Assembly: GCF_004023665.1 (NCBI RefSeq)
Contig: NZ_SAUF01000005.1
Coordinates: forward strand, 744,001 to 808,000
DNA length: 64,000 nucleotides
DNA from: Afifella aestuarii
GTDB lineage: Bacteria > Pseudomonadota > Alphaproteobacteria > Rhizobiales > Afifellaceae
Direction: 5' to 3'
The notes beneath the pieces were generated by a model. The model had not been told where the DNA came from. It did not search any database and saw only the letters and a list, made by a program, of their open reading frames with translations. Of the stretch, positions 9,948 through 20,534 are shown piece after piece. Positions within the stretch are counted from its first letter, which is position 1; every line of letters starts with the position of its first letter. The position numbers and the translations under genes are program-made.

Positions 9948-11658
9948 AGCACACCGTTTCCGCCGCGCCGCCCGGATGCGTCACGGCACCTTTTCGCGCC
10001 GCTCCGACGGTCTGCGCGTATTTCCACAAAGCGCCGGAGCGATAATCCGTCTCGCGCGACGTCCATCTTTGACGCCGACGATCCAATTCCGTGTCGTCGA
10101 GCTCGACCGAGATCGTCCCGGCCTCAGCATCGATCTCGATGATGTCGCCATCCTGAAGGAGAGCGATCGGTCCGCCCACGGCCGCTTCCGGCCCGACATG
10201 GCCGATGCAGAACCCGCGCGTCGCGCCGGAGAAGCGTCCATCCGTGATCAACGCCACTTTGCTGCCCATGCCCTGCCCATAGAGAGAGGAGGTCGTGGAC
10301 AGCATTTCGCGCATGCCAGGCCCACCTTTCGGGCCTTCATAGCGGATCACCAGAACGTCTCCCTCCTGGTACTGGCGGCTCCGCACGGCCTCAAAACATT
10401 CCTCTTCCGTATCGAAGCAGCGCGCCGGACCTTTGAAACGCAGATTGGTCATGCCCGCGACTTTCACGATCGCGCCATCAGGGGCGAGATTTCCTGAAAG
10501 ACCGACCACGCCGCCTGTCGGGCTAATCGGTTTGTTCGCGGGATGAACCACGTCCTGCTCATCGTTCCACTGAACATGTTCCAGATTTTCGGCAATTGTG
10601 CGGCCGGTGACTGTCATGCAGTCTCCGTGCAAGAATCCGTTATCGAGAAGCGTTTTCATCAACAACGGGATGCCGCCTGCCTCGAACATATCCTTGGCGA
10701 TATACTTTCCGCCTGGCTTGAGGTCGGCAATGTAGGGCGTACGTTTAAAAATTTTCGCAACTTCGAAGAGATCGAAGTCGATGCCGCATTCATGCGCGAT
10801 CGCCGGCAGATGCAGCCCGGCATTCGTGGATCCACCCGAGGCTGCAACCACCGTTGCGGCGTTCTCCAACGCCTTGCGCGTCACGATATCTCGCGGACGG
10901 ATCTGCTGCGCGAGAAGCTCCATGATCTGCTCGCCGGCCGCATAGCAGAAACGGTCACGGAACTCATAGGGCGCCGGCGCGCCGGCCGAATACGGCAGAG
11001 CGAGCCCGATCGCCTCAGAAACCGTCGCCATGGTGTTGGCCGTGAACTGCGCCCCGCACGCGCCGGCTGAAGGACAGGCAACCGCTTCCAGCTCGGCAAG
11101 ATCCTCGTCGGTGAACTCGCCGCTCAGATGCTTCCCGACGCCTTCGAAGACGTCGAGGACGGTGACCTCCTTACCGCGAAAACTGCCGGGAAGGATCGTC
11201 CCGCCATAGATGAAGATCGACGGCACGTTGAGGCGCACCATCGCCATCATCATTCCGGGCAGGGATTTGTCGCAGCCGGCAAGACCGATCAGAGCGTCGT
11301 AGCAATGGCCCCGCATGGTCAGCTCGACGGAATCGGCGATCACCTCGCGCGACGCGAGCGAGGCCTTCATCCCGGCGTGACCCATAGCGATCCCATCGGT
11401 CACGGTAATGGTGGTGAATTCACGCGGCGTACCTTTGGCCGCTGCAACGCCCTTCTTGACGACCTGCGCCTGTCGCGACAGCGCAATGTTGCACGGCGCA
11501 GCCTCGTTCCAGCAGGTTGCCACCCCCACGAACGGCTGATGGATTTCCTCAGTCCCGAGACCCATCGCATAGTAATAGGAGCGATGCGGTGCACGCGACG
11601 GCCCCTCTGTCACATGGCGGCTTGGCAGACGTGACTTATCAAAACTTTTCGCGTCCAT
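9934..11658 (-). CDS. ilvD: Dihydroxy-acid dehydratase
   Basis: Iron-sulfur dehydratase of the branched-chain amino acid pathway (2,3-dihydroxy-isovalerate and -methylvalerate to the 2-keto acids), 574 aa. Cluster cysteines are visible in [17 protein letters not shown] and [11 protein letters not shown]. The start is set at [19 protein letters not shown], where this subfamily usually begins; an ATG 15 nt upstream (11673) is possible. The protein ends [11 protein letters not shown]. It is followed by exoR with a 14-nt overlap. Confidence 0.95.
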   Translation of the reverse strand: MDAKSFDKSRLPSRHVTEGPSRAPHRSYYYAMGLGTEEIHQPFVGVATCWNEAAPCNIALSRQAQVVKKGVAAAKGTPREFTTITVTDGIAMGHAGMKASLASREVIADSVELTMRGHCYDALIGLAGCDKSLPGMMMAMVRLNVPSIFIYGGTILPGSFRGKEVTVLDVFEGVGKHLSGEFTDEDLAELEAVACPSAGACGAQFTANTMATVSEAIGLALPYSAGAPAPYEFRDRFCYAAGEQIMELLAQQIRPRDIVTRKALENAATVVAASGGSTNAGLHLPAIAHECGIDFDLFEVAKIFKRTPYIADLKPGGKYIAKDMFEAGGIPLLMKTLLDNGFLHGDCMTVTGRTIAENLEHVQWNDEQDVVHPANKPISPTGGVVGLSGNLAPDGAIVKVAGMTNLRFKGPARCFDTEEECFEAVRSRQYQEGDVLVIRYEGPKGGPGMREMLSTTSSLYGQGMGSKVALITDGRFSGATRGFCIGHVGPEAAVGGPIALLQDGDIIEIDAEAGTISVELDDTELDRRRQRWTSRETDYRSGALWKYAQTVGAARKGAVTHPGGAAETVCYADQ

Positions 11659-11916
11659 GCCCCTAAGCCCCATGAACTCTTGCCCCAGGTGGAGCCTTCG
11701 CCATAAAGCTCCGCCTGCGCTTCGTTTATGACTGAAACGTGGCGCTTGTTAATGGGTCTAAGGGGGTGAGCTTCTCGCGCTAAGCGGCTGTTGCGCAATG
11801 GCCACAGCGACTCTCCGCACGGAGCCGTTTCACACGACAAAACGCGACAAATGTGAGGCGACGCTTCTGCAAGGCGATGCTTCGGCCGAAGCACCCTGCG
11901 TAGGAATAGGCGCGCA

Positions 11917-11940
11917 ACGGGGCCATAGTTATGGCCCCGT
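11917..11940 (-). terminator. Perfect 10-bp hairpin after valS
   Basis: Inverted repeat with arms of 10 bp (ACGGGGCCAT / ATGGCCCCGT) and a 4-nt loop, 13 nt past the valS stop on the minus strand. There is no clear U tract, so termination is inferred from position and stability only. Confidence 0.5.
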
Positions 11941-11952
11941 CAAATGCTCCGA

Positions 11953-14658
11953 TCAGTGCGTATCGCTCAGCCGTCCGAGCGCGGCGGCCAAACGTTCGCG
12001 ATCGGCGACGTATTCCGCGCGTTTCTCACGTTCTGCCGCAACGACCTCTTCAGGCGCCCGGGCCACGAATTTCTCGTTGCTGAGCTTTTTGTCGAGGCGT
12101 GAGATCTCGCCGTCGACCTTGCCGATCTCTTTCTCAAGGCGCGAGCGTTCGGCATCGAAGTCGATCACGCCCTCAAGCGGCAAGGCACAGGTCGCCTCGC
12201 CCACGAGAAACTGTGCCGCGTTCTTCGGCACATCCGGGGCGGTCGAGATGGCGTCCACCCGCGCGAGCCGTTCGATCGCCGCCTGATGGCGGGCAAGCCG
12301 CTCCTGCGTCAGCTCGGAGGCTGCGCAAACCACGAGCGGCGTACGGGCACCGGCCGGCACGTTCATCTCCGCACGAACCGATCGGATCGACGAGACGAGC
12401 AGAACCAGCCAGTTGATATCGTCCGCTGAAGCTTCGTCACCAAACGCACTTTCCGGCCAGGACGCGAGTGCCAGAAGCCCGGCCTCCTTTCCGCCGAGTT
12501 CATCCCAAAGCGCCTCGGTGATGAACGGGCTGAAGGGATGCAGAAGCTTCAGGATATCGACGAGAGCCCGGCCGGCAACCGCCCGTGTCTCGACCGCAGC
12601 CGCTTCGTCGTCTCCGTCGAGCACCGGCTTGATGAGCTCCAAATACCAATCGCAGAACGTGTCCCAGACGAAGTGATAGATGGCATCGGCGGCTTCGTTA
12701 AAACGGTACGCCGTGATGCCTTCGGTGACTGCGGCAACCGTGCGGGCAGCTTCCGTCAGGATCCAGCGATTGACCGGCAGTTTCGCCTCGGCCGGATCGA
12801 AAGTCGTATCCAGCCGGCAGCCCTTCATCTGACAGAAGCGCGCGGCATTCCACAGTTTGGTTCCGAAATTGCGATATCCGGCAACACGTTGCGGAGACAG
12901 CTTAATGTCGCGCCCCTGCGCCGCCATGGCAGCCAGCGTGAAACGCAGCGCGTCCGCGCCGAACTCCTCGATGAGTTCCAGCGGATCGATGACGTTACCC
13001 TTCGACTTCGACATCTTCGCGCCGTGCTCGTCGCGCACGAGGGCGTGGATGTAGACGTCCGCAAAGGGCTCCTGCTTCATGAAATGCAGTCCGAACATCA
13101 TCATCCGGGCGACCCAGAAGAAGATGATGTCGAAGCCCGTCACGAGCACGTTCGTCGGATAATAACGGGCGAGCTCCGCCGTCTCGTCGGGCCAGCCGAG
13201 CGTGGAAAACGGCCAGAGCGCCGAGGAGAACCAAGTGTCGAGCACATCCTCGTCGCGGTCGAGTTTCACCCGGCTGCCGTAATGGCGGTAAGCGGCGGCT
13301 TCCGCCTCTTCCTCGGAGGCCTCCACAAAGACCTCGCCATCCGGCCCGTACCAGGCCGGAATCCGATGTCCCCACCACAGCTGGCGTGAAATGCACCAGG
13401 GCTGGATGTTCTCCATCCACTCGAAATAGGTCTTTTCCCAATTCTTCGGGACGAAAGTCGTGCGCCCCTCGCGAACGGAAGCGATCGCAGGCTTTGCCAG
13501 GGTGACGGCGTCCACGTACCACTGGTCCGTCAGGAACGGCTCAATCGGCACGCCGCCGCGATCGCCGTGCGGCACGACATGGACGTGCTCTTCGATCTTC
13601 TCCAGAAGACCTCGCTCATCCATCATCGCGACGACCTTGTCGCGCGCCGTGAAGCGGTCTTGCCCATGAAGGGCCGAGACGGTTTCGGCAAGTTCCGCAC
13701 TCTCCGGCACATCGCGCAGAAAATCTTCGTTGCCGTCGAGGACGAGATTGGCCTCCACGTCCATGACGTTGACCATGGCGAGATCATTCCGTCGCCCGAC
13801 TTCAAAATCGTTGAAGTCGTGGGCCGGGGTGATCTTCACAGCGCCCGAGCCGGCTTCGGGATCGGCATACTCATCGGCCACGATCGGAATACGGCGGCCG
13901 ACGAGCGGCAGGATCACGTTCTTGCCGATGAGATCGCGGTAGCGCTCGTCTTCCGGATGCACGGCCACGCCCGTATCGCCCAGCATGGTCTCGGGGCGGG
14001 TGGTAGCGACGGTGATGTAGCGGCCTTCCTCTCCCTCGATCGGGTATTTGAAGTGCCACAGATGCCCCTTCATCTCGACCTGTTGCACTTCGAGGTCGGA
14101 AATCGCCGTCAGGAGCTTCGGATCCCAGTTGACGAGCCGCTTGTCCTTGTAGATCAGCCCTTCCTTGTAGAGCTGCACGAACACCTTGATGACGGCCGCC
14201 GACAGCCCCTCATCCATGGTGAAGCGCTCACGCGACCAGTCGCAGGAAGCCCCGAGGCGTTTCAGCTGATTGAGGATCATGCCGCCCGACTCGGCCTTCC
14301 AGGTCCAGACCTTCTCCACGAAGGCCTCGCGGCCGATATCGCGGCGCCCCGGCTCCTGACGCTGCATCATCTGCCGCTCGACGACCATCTGCGTGGCGAT
14401 GCCGGCATGGTCCATGCCCGGCTGCCACAGGACGTCCCTGCCCTGCATGCGGTTGTAGCGCACGAGCACATCTTGCAGCGTGTTGTTGAGTGCGTGCCCC
14501 ATATGCAAGGAGCCGGTCACGTTCGGCGGCGGGATGACCACTGCGAACGTGTCTGCGCCGGGTTCCGCACCGGCACCGGCACGGAAGGCATCGGCATCAA
14601 GCCATTTCTGGGAAATACGGGGTTCGACGTTCTTTGCGTCGAAGGTCTTTTCTAGCAT
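11953..14658 (-). CDS. valS: Valyl-tRNA synthetase
   Basis: Class I synthetase of 901 aa with editing domain, the expected length for alphaproteobacteria. Visible motifs: HMGH in [15 protein letters not shown] (about residue 55) and KMSKS in [14 protein letters not shown] (about 540). The C-terminal ~65 residues form the Arg/Glu/Lys-rich coiled coil that contacts tRNA. It lies 151 bp downstream of popZ on the same strand, the conserved alphaproteobacterial order tolC-popZ-valS. Confidence 0.97.
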   Translation of the reverse strand: MLEKTFDAKNVEPRISQKWLDADAFRAGAGAEPGADTFAVVIPPPNVTGSLHMGHALNNTLQDVLVRYNRMQGRDVLWQPGMDHAGIATQMVVERQMMQRQEPGRRDIGREAFVEKVWTWKAESGGMILNQLKRLGASCDWSRERFTMDEGLSAAVIKVFVQLYKEGLIYKDKRLVNWDPKLLTAISDLEVQQVEMKGHLWHFKYPIEGEEGRYITVATTRPETMLGDTGVAVHPEDERYRDLIGKNVILPLVGRRIPIVADEYADPEAGSGAVKITPAHDFNDFEVGRRNDLAMVNVMDVEANLVLDGNEDFLRDVPESAELAETVSALHGQDRFTARDKVVAMMDERGLLEKIEEHVHVVPHGDRGGVPIEPFLTDQWYVDAVTLAKPAIASVREGRTTFVPKNWEKTYFEWMENIQPWCISRQLWWGHRIPAWYGPDGEVFVEASEEEAEAAAYRHYGSRVKLDRDEDVLDTWFSSALWPFSTLGWPDETAELARYYPTNVLVTGFDIIFFWVARMMMFGLHFMKQEPFADVYIHALVRDEHGAKMSKSKGNVIDPLELIEEFGADALRFTLAAMAAQGRDIKLSPQRVAGYRNFGTKLWNAARFCQMKGCRLDTTFDPAEAKLPVNRWILTEAARTVAAVTEGITAYRFNEAADAIYHFVWDTFCDWYLELIKPVLDGDDEAAAVETRAVAGRALVDILKLLHPFSPFITEALWDELGGKEAGLLALASWPESAFGDEASADDINWLVLLVSSIRSVRAEMNVPAGARTPLVVCAASELTQERLARHQAAIERLARVDAISTAPDVPKNAAQFLVGEATCALPLEGVIDFDAERSRLEKEIGKVDGEISRLDKKLSNEKFVARAPEEVVAAEREKRAEYVADRERLAAALGRLSDTH

Positions 14659-14809
14659 GAGGGAAACGCACCATGGGCCCGGAAGCGGGCGCTGAAACCG
14701 CCGCGGTTAAACTGGTGCGCCCGCCGCCTGTCAACAAGCGGTCTGGATCAGCAGCCTGAACGGCTGCGAAGAAAGGGGTCGCCGCGACCGAGGGCCGCGA
14801 CGGGCTTGA

Positions 14810-15559
14810 TCAGCGACGTCCGCGGGAAACGCGCTCGATCTCTTCTCTGACGAGCCGCTCCACAAGCGGGGGCAGATTGTCGTCGAGCCATTCTTTCAGC
14901 ATCGGCCGCAGCATCTCGGAGACGAGATCCTCCAAGGTGCGGGCATTCTGAGACAGAATGGTATGCGCCAAAGAATTGAAAGCGCCGGATACCGCCTCAT
15001 CCGCATCATCGGACAAGAGCCGGTCCTCGGAGCGCGCATGCGCTTCATAAGTCGTCATAGAGCTGGGCTCCTTCGCCGCCGACCTCGCCGGCTCGACCGT
15101 CTCTGGCCCTGCGCGATGGCCAAAGGAAGGCTGCACGGCCTCCGGTACCGCCGTCTCGGCAGCCTTTGCTTCCTCAACCGGCTCAGGCTCCGGCGACGGA
15201 GCCTCAACGCCGACGGCAGTCTCAAACGGGGCGGAGAAATCCGGAAAATCATCCTCCTCGTCGTCGGCCATGTCCTCGGCGACAGACGGCTCTGCGACGG
15301 CTTCCTGAGCCGGAGCAGCAGGCTCATCGACAGGCTGAGGGGTCACATGTTGAGCGGCAACAGACTGAGGAGCATCAGACTGAACGGCATCAGGCCGGGC
15401 GGAAGACACCGTCGGTTCGGCTTCGTCATCCTCGATGGCGACGCGGAGAGACCTCGAAGCACGCGCCTCCGACTTGTCGCCGTCCTCGGAAATGATCTGG
15501 CGGATCGACGCCAGGATCTCCTCCATGGTCGGTTCCTGTGCCGCGCTCGGATTAGCCAT
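14810..15559 (-). CDS. popZ: PopZ family (DUF2497) polar organizing protein
   Basis: Protein of 249 aa with the PopZ layout: a short N-terminal helix (EPTMEEILASIRQIISED), a long acidic Pro/Ala/Glu-rich disordered middle, and a C-terminal helical DUF2497 region (LEDLVSEMLRPMLKEWLDDN) that drives oligomerisation. In Caulobacter, PopZ forms the polar microdomain that anchors the chromosome origin. The frame extends to 15595, but ATG 15559 is preceded by GGGAG at good spacing and gives the conserved MANPSAAQEPTMEEIL start. Confidence 0.9.
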   Translation of the reverse strand: MANPSAAQEPTMEEILASIRQIISEDGDKSEARASRSLRVAIEDDEAEPTVSSARPDAVQSDAPQSVAAQHVTPQPVDEPAAPAQEAVAEPSVAEDMADDEEDDFPDFSAPFETAVGVEAPSPEPEPVEEAKAAETAVPEAVQPSFGHRAGPETVEPARSAAKEPSSMTTYEAHARSEDRLLSDDADEAVSGAFNSLAHTILSQNARTLEDLVSEMLRPMLKEWLDDNLPPLVERLVREEIERVSRGRR

Positions 15560-15891
15560 AAAATGCTCCCTGGGCAGAGGCCTCAGCCTCCACACATCGA
15601 ATCGCTTTGGTTGTACATGCGCATTTGAAGGTTAAAGAAAGCCCATCACCAGGGGCTTAAACGCATAATCCCCAGGCCGGGCACGCGAGATGCGTGCACC
15701 GTCTGAGGAAGCAACCGTCTGCGGAATGGCTGCGGCGCGTGGGACGGGACGCCTGTGCGCTGGGCGGCACCGGCATCGATAAAAAGCGCAAGAGCACGCG
15801 GCACTGGCGGAAATGGAGCTATCCGCGAGCTCCCCCAGTGCTTCTGATGCCGAGGGGAACGGTCGAAACAAAAGAAACCGTTTCGTTCGCC
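15560..15891. other. Intergenic region tolC-popZ, no gene seen
   Basis: 332 bp between the end of tolC and the start of popZ. The frames open here lack a ribosome binding site and resemble no family. It probably holds the popZ promoter; I see no clear hairpin or repeat. Confidence 0.5.
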
Positions 15892-17274
15892 TCAGCGACC
15901 GTCCGGCGTTCTCAGACCGAACCACTTGTCCTTCACGGCCTCGTAATGGGCTTCAGCATGATAGCGCTCCACCGGGAGGTTCAGAGCATCTGCATTTAGT
16001 CGGCCCACCGCAGCGAGCAGCGAGAAAGCCGCCACGATGCGGTCACGCTGGCTCACCACGCGATTGACGTTGGCGTCGAGAAGCGTGCTGCGGGCGTCCA
16101 AGACGTCGAGCTGTGTGCGCTGACCGACCCGCTGCTCCTCGATCACGCCCTGCAGGGCGATATCCGAAGCGGCGACCTGCGCCGTGGCAGCGAGAATCGA
16201 GGCGTTGGTCGCCTCGAGAGTGCCCCAGGCCGCAACGGTCGAGGCACGCACCTGCTCGCGCGCCACATCCACCTCGATACGCCGCTGGCCAAGAAGCTCC
16301 TTCGCCTGCCGCACCCGGGCCGAAACCGAGCCACCCTGATAGATCGGGATCGAGACGCGGCCGATGATCTGCGCCGTCTCGGTGTTGTCAGGCCGCCCGA
16401 CGCCGATCTCTTTCTGCAGATTGCCAGTGACGCTGACGGTCGGCAAAAGCTCGCCCTCGATCCGCTTCGCATCATAGGCAGCCGCATCCATGGCGTATTG
16501 CGCCGCAATGATGGACGGATGCCGGTCGAGACTGAGCGAAAGCGCCTGCTGAAGCGAGCTCGGCAATTTGTTCCGGAACGGGAACGTCAGCTGAAGATTG
16601 TTGGCCTCGTGACCGACGACCTGGCGGTAGATCGCCTTGCTGGCAACGAGATTAGCTTCAGCCAGGCTGAGGTTCGACTGCGCAAGGCTCAACTCGGCGC
16701 GCGTCTGCGCAACGTCCGTGCGGGTATTCTCGCCAACGTCGAAGCGGTCTTGCGCGGCTCGCAATTGCTCATCGAGAAAGTCGATATTCTGGCGTCGCAA
16801 CCGCAACAGCGCCTCGTCACGCAGCACATCCATATAGGCTTGGGCTGCATCGAGAAGGACGTCCTGAACCGTGCTTTCCAGCGCGAAGCGACTGGCATAG
16901 ACGTTGGAGGTCGCGCCGCTCACCGCGTTGCGGGTCTGAAACCCGTTGAACAGGTTCTGCTGAACCTGAACACCGACTGCGAGGTCCGAGGTGTTACGGC
17001 TGAAATCGGCTCCTACGCGCCCAGAACGTGCATAGCCGCCAGTATGCGTACCGTCGATTTCACCGTAAGCGGATACCTGAGGCCGGTTTCCGGCCTTGGC
17101 GATCGGCACGTTCTCGTCGACAGCGCGCGTTTCGGCACGCTGAGAATTGATCGTCGGGTTGTTCCAATAGGCTGAGGCGAGCGCCTCGGTGATGCTCTCT
17201 GCTCCGGCGGGGGAAGCCAGAAGCGTAGCGGCGAGAACAACGCCCAGGGAGTATCTACATGGGGTCAGGAGCAC
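15892..17274 (-). CDS. tolC: TolC family outer-membrane channel
   Basis: Outer-membrane efflux/type I secretion duct of 460 aa. A signal peptide (VVLAATLLASPAGA-E, cleaved near residue 25) is followed by two repeated coiled-coil/beta halves; the first contains ALASAYWNNPTINSQRAE and the second begins about residue 235. The start codon appears to be GTG (17274), since no ATG precedes the signal peptide. The ~18 C-terminal residues (YHAEAHYEAVKDKWFGLRTP) match the rhizobial TolC tail. Next to pcm, as in relatives. Confidence 0.92.
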   Translation of the reverse strand: MLLTPCRYSLGVVLAATLLASPAGAESITEALASAYWNNPTINSQRAETRAVDENVPIAKAGNRPQVSAYGEIDGTHTGGYARSGRVGADFSRNTSDLAVGVQVQQNLFNGFQTRNAVSGATSNVYASRFALESTVQDVLLDAAQAYMDVLRDEALLRLRRQNIDFLDEQLRAAQDRFDVGENTRTDVAQTRAELSLAQSNLSLAEANLVASKAIYRQVVGHEANNLQLTFPFRNKLPSSLQQALSLSLDRHPSIIAAQYAMDAAAYDAKRIEGELLPTVSVTGNLQKEIGVGRPDNTETAQIIGRVSIPIYQGGSVSARVRQAKELLGQRRIEVDVAREQVRASTVAAWGTLEATNASILAATAQVAASDIALQGVIEEQRVGQRTQLDVLDARSTLLDANVNRVVSQRDRIVAAFSLLAAVGRLNADALNLPVERYHAEAHYEAVKDKWFGLRTPDGR

Positions 17275-17423
17275 GACGTCTACCGGAAGCTGCGACCGCC
17301 GCTCGCGGTCATATGGGTTTTAACATCAGATGCACGAAACTCGCCGCCTTTGCTACGACCTCCGGCATTTCTATTATCGGCTGCGGCCCTTCTGCAACAC
17401 CCGGCAATCCGGTGTCAAAAGCC

Positions 17424-18080
17424 TCAAAAAACGAACTCGCGCTTGCGCTCGAAGCCCGGAATGACTGGTGCCGTCGCATCGAGAACCGGCCTGCCGCTGG
17501 TATGGGTACCGACGCGCGAATAGAGCATCACACGCCCCGCCTCACCGTTCATCTCGATCGTGGCAAGCCGGCCGTATTCGCTCAGCTGCTCGAAAATCGC
17601 CGGCGGAATCACCTGGATTCCCCCTGCAATGAGAATCGCATCGTACGGCCCCTCTGAGGGATACCCCTCGGTCAGAGACCCTTCGACGATCGCAACGTTA
17701 TCGATTTTCAAAGAGACCATATTGGCCTCTGCGGCGTGACGCAGCTCCTCGTCCGGCTCGACAGCGACGACCGCTTCGGCAAGACGCGCCATGAGTGCCG
17801 AGGCGTAGCCCCGCCCGCAACCGAGATCGAGCACCACCTCCTTAGGTGTAATCTCCATCGCCTGGATGATCCGGCCGAGAAGTGCGGGACTGAGAAGCAC
17901 GCGTCCCGGCGATTCGAGCGGCAAGTCCAGGTCGGAATAAGCGAAAGGTTGCTGCACTCCGGACACGAAGCGCTCGCGGGGCACATTCAGAAATGCCTGA
18001 ATGAGTTCACGATCGGTGACGTCCCGGGTGCGGATCTGGTTGTCGACCATCCGCTGACGCAGGGTTTCATTGTCTGTCAT
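17424..18080 (-). CDS. pcm: Protein-L-isoaspartate O-methyltransferase family protein
   Basis: SAM-dependent methyltransferase of the PCMT family, 218 aa. The SAM-binding motif I is VVLDLGCGRGYASALMARL (about residues 82-100), and the N-terminal MVDNQIRTRDVTD is the typical alphaproteobacterial start. True repair of isoaspartyl residues is known for the family, but members in this position next to tolC have not been shown to share it; the PCMT-typical active-site region is only partly matched. Confidence 0.88.
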   Translation of the reverse strand: MTDNETLRQRMVDNQIRTRDVTDRELIQAFLNVPRERFVSGVQQPFAYSDLDLPLESPGRVLLSPALLGRIIQAMEITPKEVVLDLGCGRGYASALMARLAEAVVAVEPDEELRHAAEANMVSLKIDNVAIVEGSLTEGYPSEGPYDAILIAGGIQVIPPAIFEQLSEYGRLATIEMNGEAGRVMLYSRVGTHTSGRPVLDATAPVIPGFERKREFVF

Positions 18081-18276
18081 GGCTCGTTCCTGACCGTTGC
18101 GTCGTCTTTCCTAGCGGGGGTCGAGCGGTGCGACAAGCAAGGCCGCCGGCAAACATGGAAAAGCCCGCAGAAAGAGCTGCAGATCGTAGCTCAAGACCGT
18201 CTAGGACAATCTCAACAGGAGGACGCGAACTTCATCTTCGGAGGTGGGAGTCGTCTCTGCGAGGATGGGAGAGCTC

Positions 18277-18350
18277 TGGAGGCCTCGCCCGGAATCGAAC
18301 CGGGGTATACGGATTTGCAGTCCGCTGCGTCACCACTCCGCCACGAGGCC
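18277..18350 (-). tRNA. tRNA-Cys (GCA)
   Basis: Complete cloverleaf of 74 nt with encoded CCA. Acceptor arms GGCCTCG/CGAGGCC, anticodon loop CTGCAAA giving anticodon GCA, T loop GGTTCGATTCC. The discriminator base is U73, the known cysteine identity element. Confidence 0.97.
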
Positions 18351-18394
18351 AGAGGCGCTCCCGTAGCAAAGCTTTGCCGGTCCGACAAGCACAA

Positions 18395-18431
18395 GCAGCC
18401 CCCGCGGCAAAAAGATGCTGCGGGGGGCTGC
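18395..18431. repeat. GC-rich inverted repeat before cobC
   Basis: Arms GCAGCCCCCGC (18395-18405) and GCGGGGGGCTGC (18420-18431) pair with one bulged G around a 14-nt A-rich loop. It lies between tRNA-Cys (minus) and cobC (plus), 80 nt before the cobC start. A T5 run follows on the plus strand after 8 nt. It could act as a leader hairpin for cobC or as a barrier between divergent units. Confidence 0.5.
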
Positions 18432-18510
18432 ATCCCGCTTTTTGGGAAGCCCAGGCCTCGTCGCAGGGGCTTGAGTTGCGCTATGAGGCCCGCGGGCAAA
18501 GGAAAACGAA

Positions 18511-19500
18511 ATGTATCACGGCGGCGACCCGGCGGCGGCGGGGGCTCTCTACGGCATTTTCCGCGACGACTGGCTCGATTTGTCGACGGGAATCAATCCC
18601 CATGCATGGCCATGGCGGGAACGCATCAATCTCGACGAGGTCGCCCTGGAGCGACTGCCGTCCCGGGGTGATCTCGACTCAGTGATGGCCGCAGCAAGAG
18701 ACGCTTACCGGGTTCCGGAAGACGCCGAGATCCTGCCCGTGGCCGGCATCGAGCCGGTCATACGCCAACTCCCCTCTCTCATGAGGAAGGCGGTTCTTCT
18801 CGACACCTCGTATGCGTCCTATCGCACGGCTTTCGATAACCTGATCCCTGTCATCAGGGCGCCGAGCGAGATTCCGGCGCGCACAAGCGTCATTCTGGTC
18901 AATCCCAACAATCCCGACGGGAGAGTTCTGTCGCCGGAGACGATTCTGTCGCTCGCAGAGAGCCGGCAGGACGCTGATCTCGTCGTGGTGGACGAAGCTT
19001 ATGAGGACGCGCTGACTGAACGCACGTCGGTGATCCCGTTCATGAGCCGGATGCAGAATCTCGTCGTGCTACGTTCGTTCGGAAAATTCTACGGCCTGCC
19101 CGGACTGCGCCTCGGCTTCATCATCGCGCACCCGCAGCTCCTTGCGCCGCTGCGCGAGCGCCTCGGAGACTGGCCCATCTCGCAGCTGGCGATCACCATC
19201 GGCCGTGAGGCGCTCGCCGACAGAGAATGGCGGGAAAACACGCGCCTCAACCTCGACACGCGGGCACGAGAACTCCGGGCGCTCCTGGCCTCCCATGGCC
19301 TGCAATTCGAAAGCCAGTCTCCACTTCTGACCCTCATTCGCGACGACCGCGTGGGCGAGATGCACCGCGGTCTTGCCGCGCAAGGCATTTGGACCCGCAT
19401 CTTCACCGACCGACCCGACTCGCTCCGCCTCGGGCTTCCGGGCGACGAGAGCGAACTTCGTCGGCTCGAGGTCGCTTTCAACGAGATTTTGCCATCATGA
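18511..19500 (+). CDS. cobC: Threonine-phosphate decarboxylase / CobC-type aminotransferase fold enzyme
   Basis: PLP-dependent enzyme of 329 aa in the aspartate-aminotransferase fold. It provides the (R)-1-amino-2-propanol O-phosphate arm for the nucleotide loop of cobalamin. N-terminus YHGGDPAAAGALYG and DWLDLSTGINP are family signatures; NPNNPDGR binds the phosphate region, and the PLP lysine is in RSFGKFYGLPGLRLGF (about residue 190). Its stop overlaps the cobD start (ATGA), so the two are translationally coupled. Confidence 0.92.
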   Translation: MYHGGDPAAAGALYGIFRDDWLDLSTGINPHAWPWRERINLDEVALERLPSRGDLDSVMAAARDAYRVPEDAEILPVAGIEPVIRQLPSLMRKAVLLDTSYASYRTAFDNLIPVIRAPSEIPARTSVILVNPNNPDGRVLSPETILSLAESRQDADLVVVDEAYEDALTERTSVIPFMSRMQNLVVLRSFGKFYGLPGLRLGFIIAHPQLLAPLRERLGDWPISQLAITIGREALADREWRENTRLNLDTRARELRALLASHGLQFESQSPLLTLIRDDRVGEMHRGLAAQGIWTRIFTDRPDSLRLGLPGDESELRRLEVAFNEILPS

Positions 19501-20462
19501 GCCGTCTTGTCGTTCTTGCCCTCGGCCTTCTGATCGACCGCCTCGTCGGAGACCCGGACGAATTGTGGAAGAAGATCGGCCATCCGGTCGCCTGGATCGG
19601 ACGCTTGATCGAGGGTCTCGATCAAGGCCTCAACGATGAACGAAAAACCGGTGACGAACGCCGCAAGCGTGGCATGCTCGCCGTCGCCGTCCTTCTCGGG
19701 CTCGCGGTCTTCGCGGGTGTCGTGCTGAACCGGATCGCAGCAGCACTGCCCCTCTCTCTGATCGTTGAAGCGCTGCTCGTCTCAGTCTTCCTCGCTCAGA
19801 AGAGCCTTTTGGAGCATGTCCAGGCCGTCGGCGACGCCATGGCAGAGGGCGGCATCGGCCCGGCGCGGAAAGCCCTCTCCTGGATCGTCGGCCGCGACGT
19901 CACCCAACTCGACGAAGCCGGCGTCAACCGCGCAGCCCTCGAATCGCTGGCGGAGAACTTTTCTGATGGGCTGGTGGCGCCGGCTTTCTGGTATCTCGTC
20001 GGCGGAATCCCCGGTCTCCTCGCCTACAAGGCGCTCAACACGGCCGATTCCATGATCGGACATAAGAACGAGCGCTATCAGGATTTCGGCTACGCCGCGG
20101 CGCGTCTCGACGATCTTGCAAATTATGTCCCCGCTCGGCTTTCCGCGCTCCTCATCGCGGCTGCCGCGGCGTTCGCCGAAGCCTCCCCGAGACAGGCCCT
20201 GAAGGCCGCGCGGCGCGACGCGCCGCTGCATCGCTCGCCGAATGCCGGCTGGCCCGAGGCGGCACTCGCGGGGGCGCTTGGCCTCGCTTTCGGAGGACCA
20301 CGAAGATACGGGAACGACGCCGTCGAAGGCGCCTGGCTGAACGCAGAAGGCCGCCACGAGGCGACGCTCAAGGATCTCCGCCGCGGATTGAGGCTCGCCG
20401 ACGCGACATGGCTGCTTGGCCTGGCGCTGGTGGCCATCAGCGCGCTCCTGATCTGGGGATAA
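19497..20462 (+). CDS. cobD: Adenosylcobinamide-phosphate synthase CobD/CbiB
   Basis: Integral membrane enzyme of 321 aa that joins aminopropanol (phosphate) to adenosylcobyric acid. Several hydrophobic helices are visible (residues 1-12, 58-80, 85-100, C-terminal WLLGLALVAISALLIWG). Family motifs: DRLVGDPDELW near the N-terminus, ESLAENFSDGLVAPAFW and NTADSMIGHKNERY in the middle. The start is ATG 19497, which overlaps the cobC stop; a longer open frame upstream in cobC is not used. It converges with cobQ, 72 bp away. Confidence 0.93.
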   Translation: MSRLVVLALGLLIDRLVGDPDELWKKIGHPVAWIGRLIEGLDQGLNDERKTGDERRKRGMLAVAVLLGLAVFAGVVLNRIAAALPLSLIVEALLVSVFLAQKSLLEHVQAVGDAMAEGGIGPARKALSWIVGRDVTQLDEAGVNRAALESLAENFSDGLVAPAFWYLVGGIPGLLAYKALNTADSMIGHKNERYQDFGYAAARLDDLANYVPARLSALLIAAAAAFAEASPRQALKAARRDAPLHRSPNAGWPEAALAGALGLAFGGPRRYGNDAVEGAWLNAEGRHEATLKDLRRGLRLADATWLLGLALVAISALLIWG

Positions 20463-20534
20463 CAGGAGCGCTTCCTGCACCCTCGGCGAAGCGTCACAGG
20501 AGTGAAGTCTTCGCCGCTCGGGGCTGGCGTGAGC

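Noticed and set aside
13567-14655. Long plus-strand frame (362 codons) within valS
   Set aside because: Mirror frame of valS codons; no start signal or recognisable domain.
15632-15925. 97-codon minus-strand frame between tolC and popZ
   Set aside because: Low-complexity Arg/Ser/Ala composition, overlaps the tolC end, no ribosome site.
18395-18431. Terminator of tRNA-Cys
   Set aside because: The hairpin lies upstream, not downstream, of the minus-strand tRNA.
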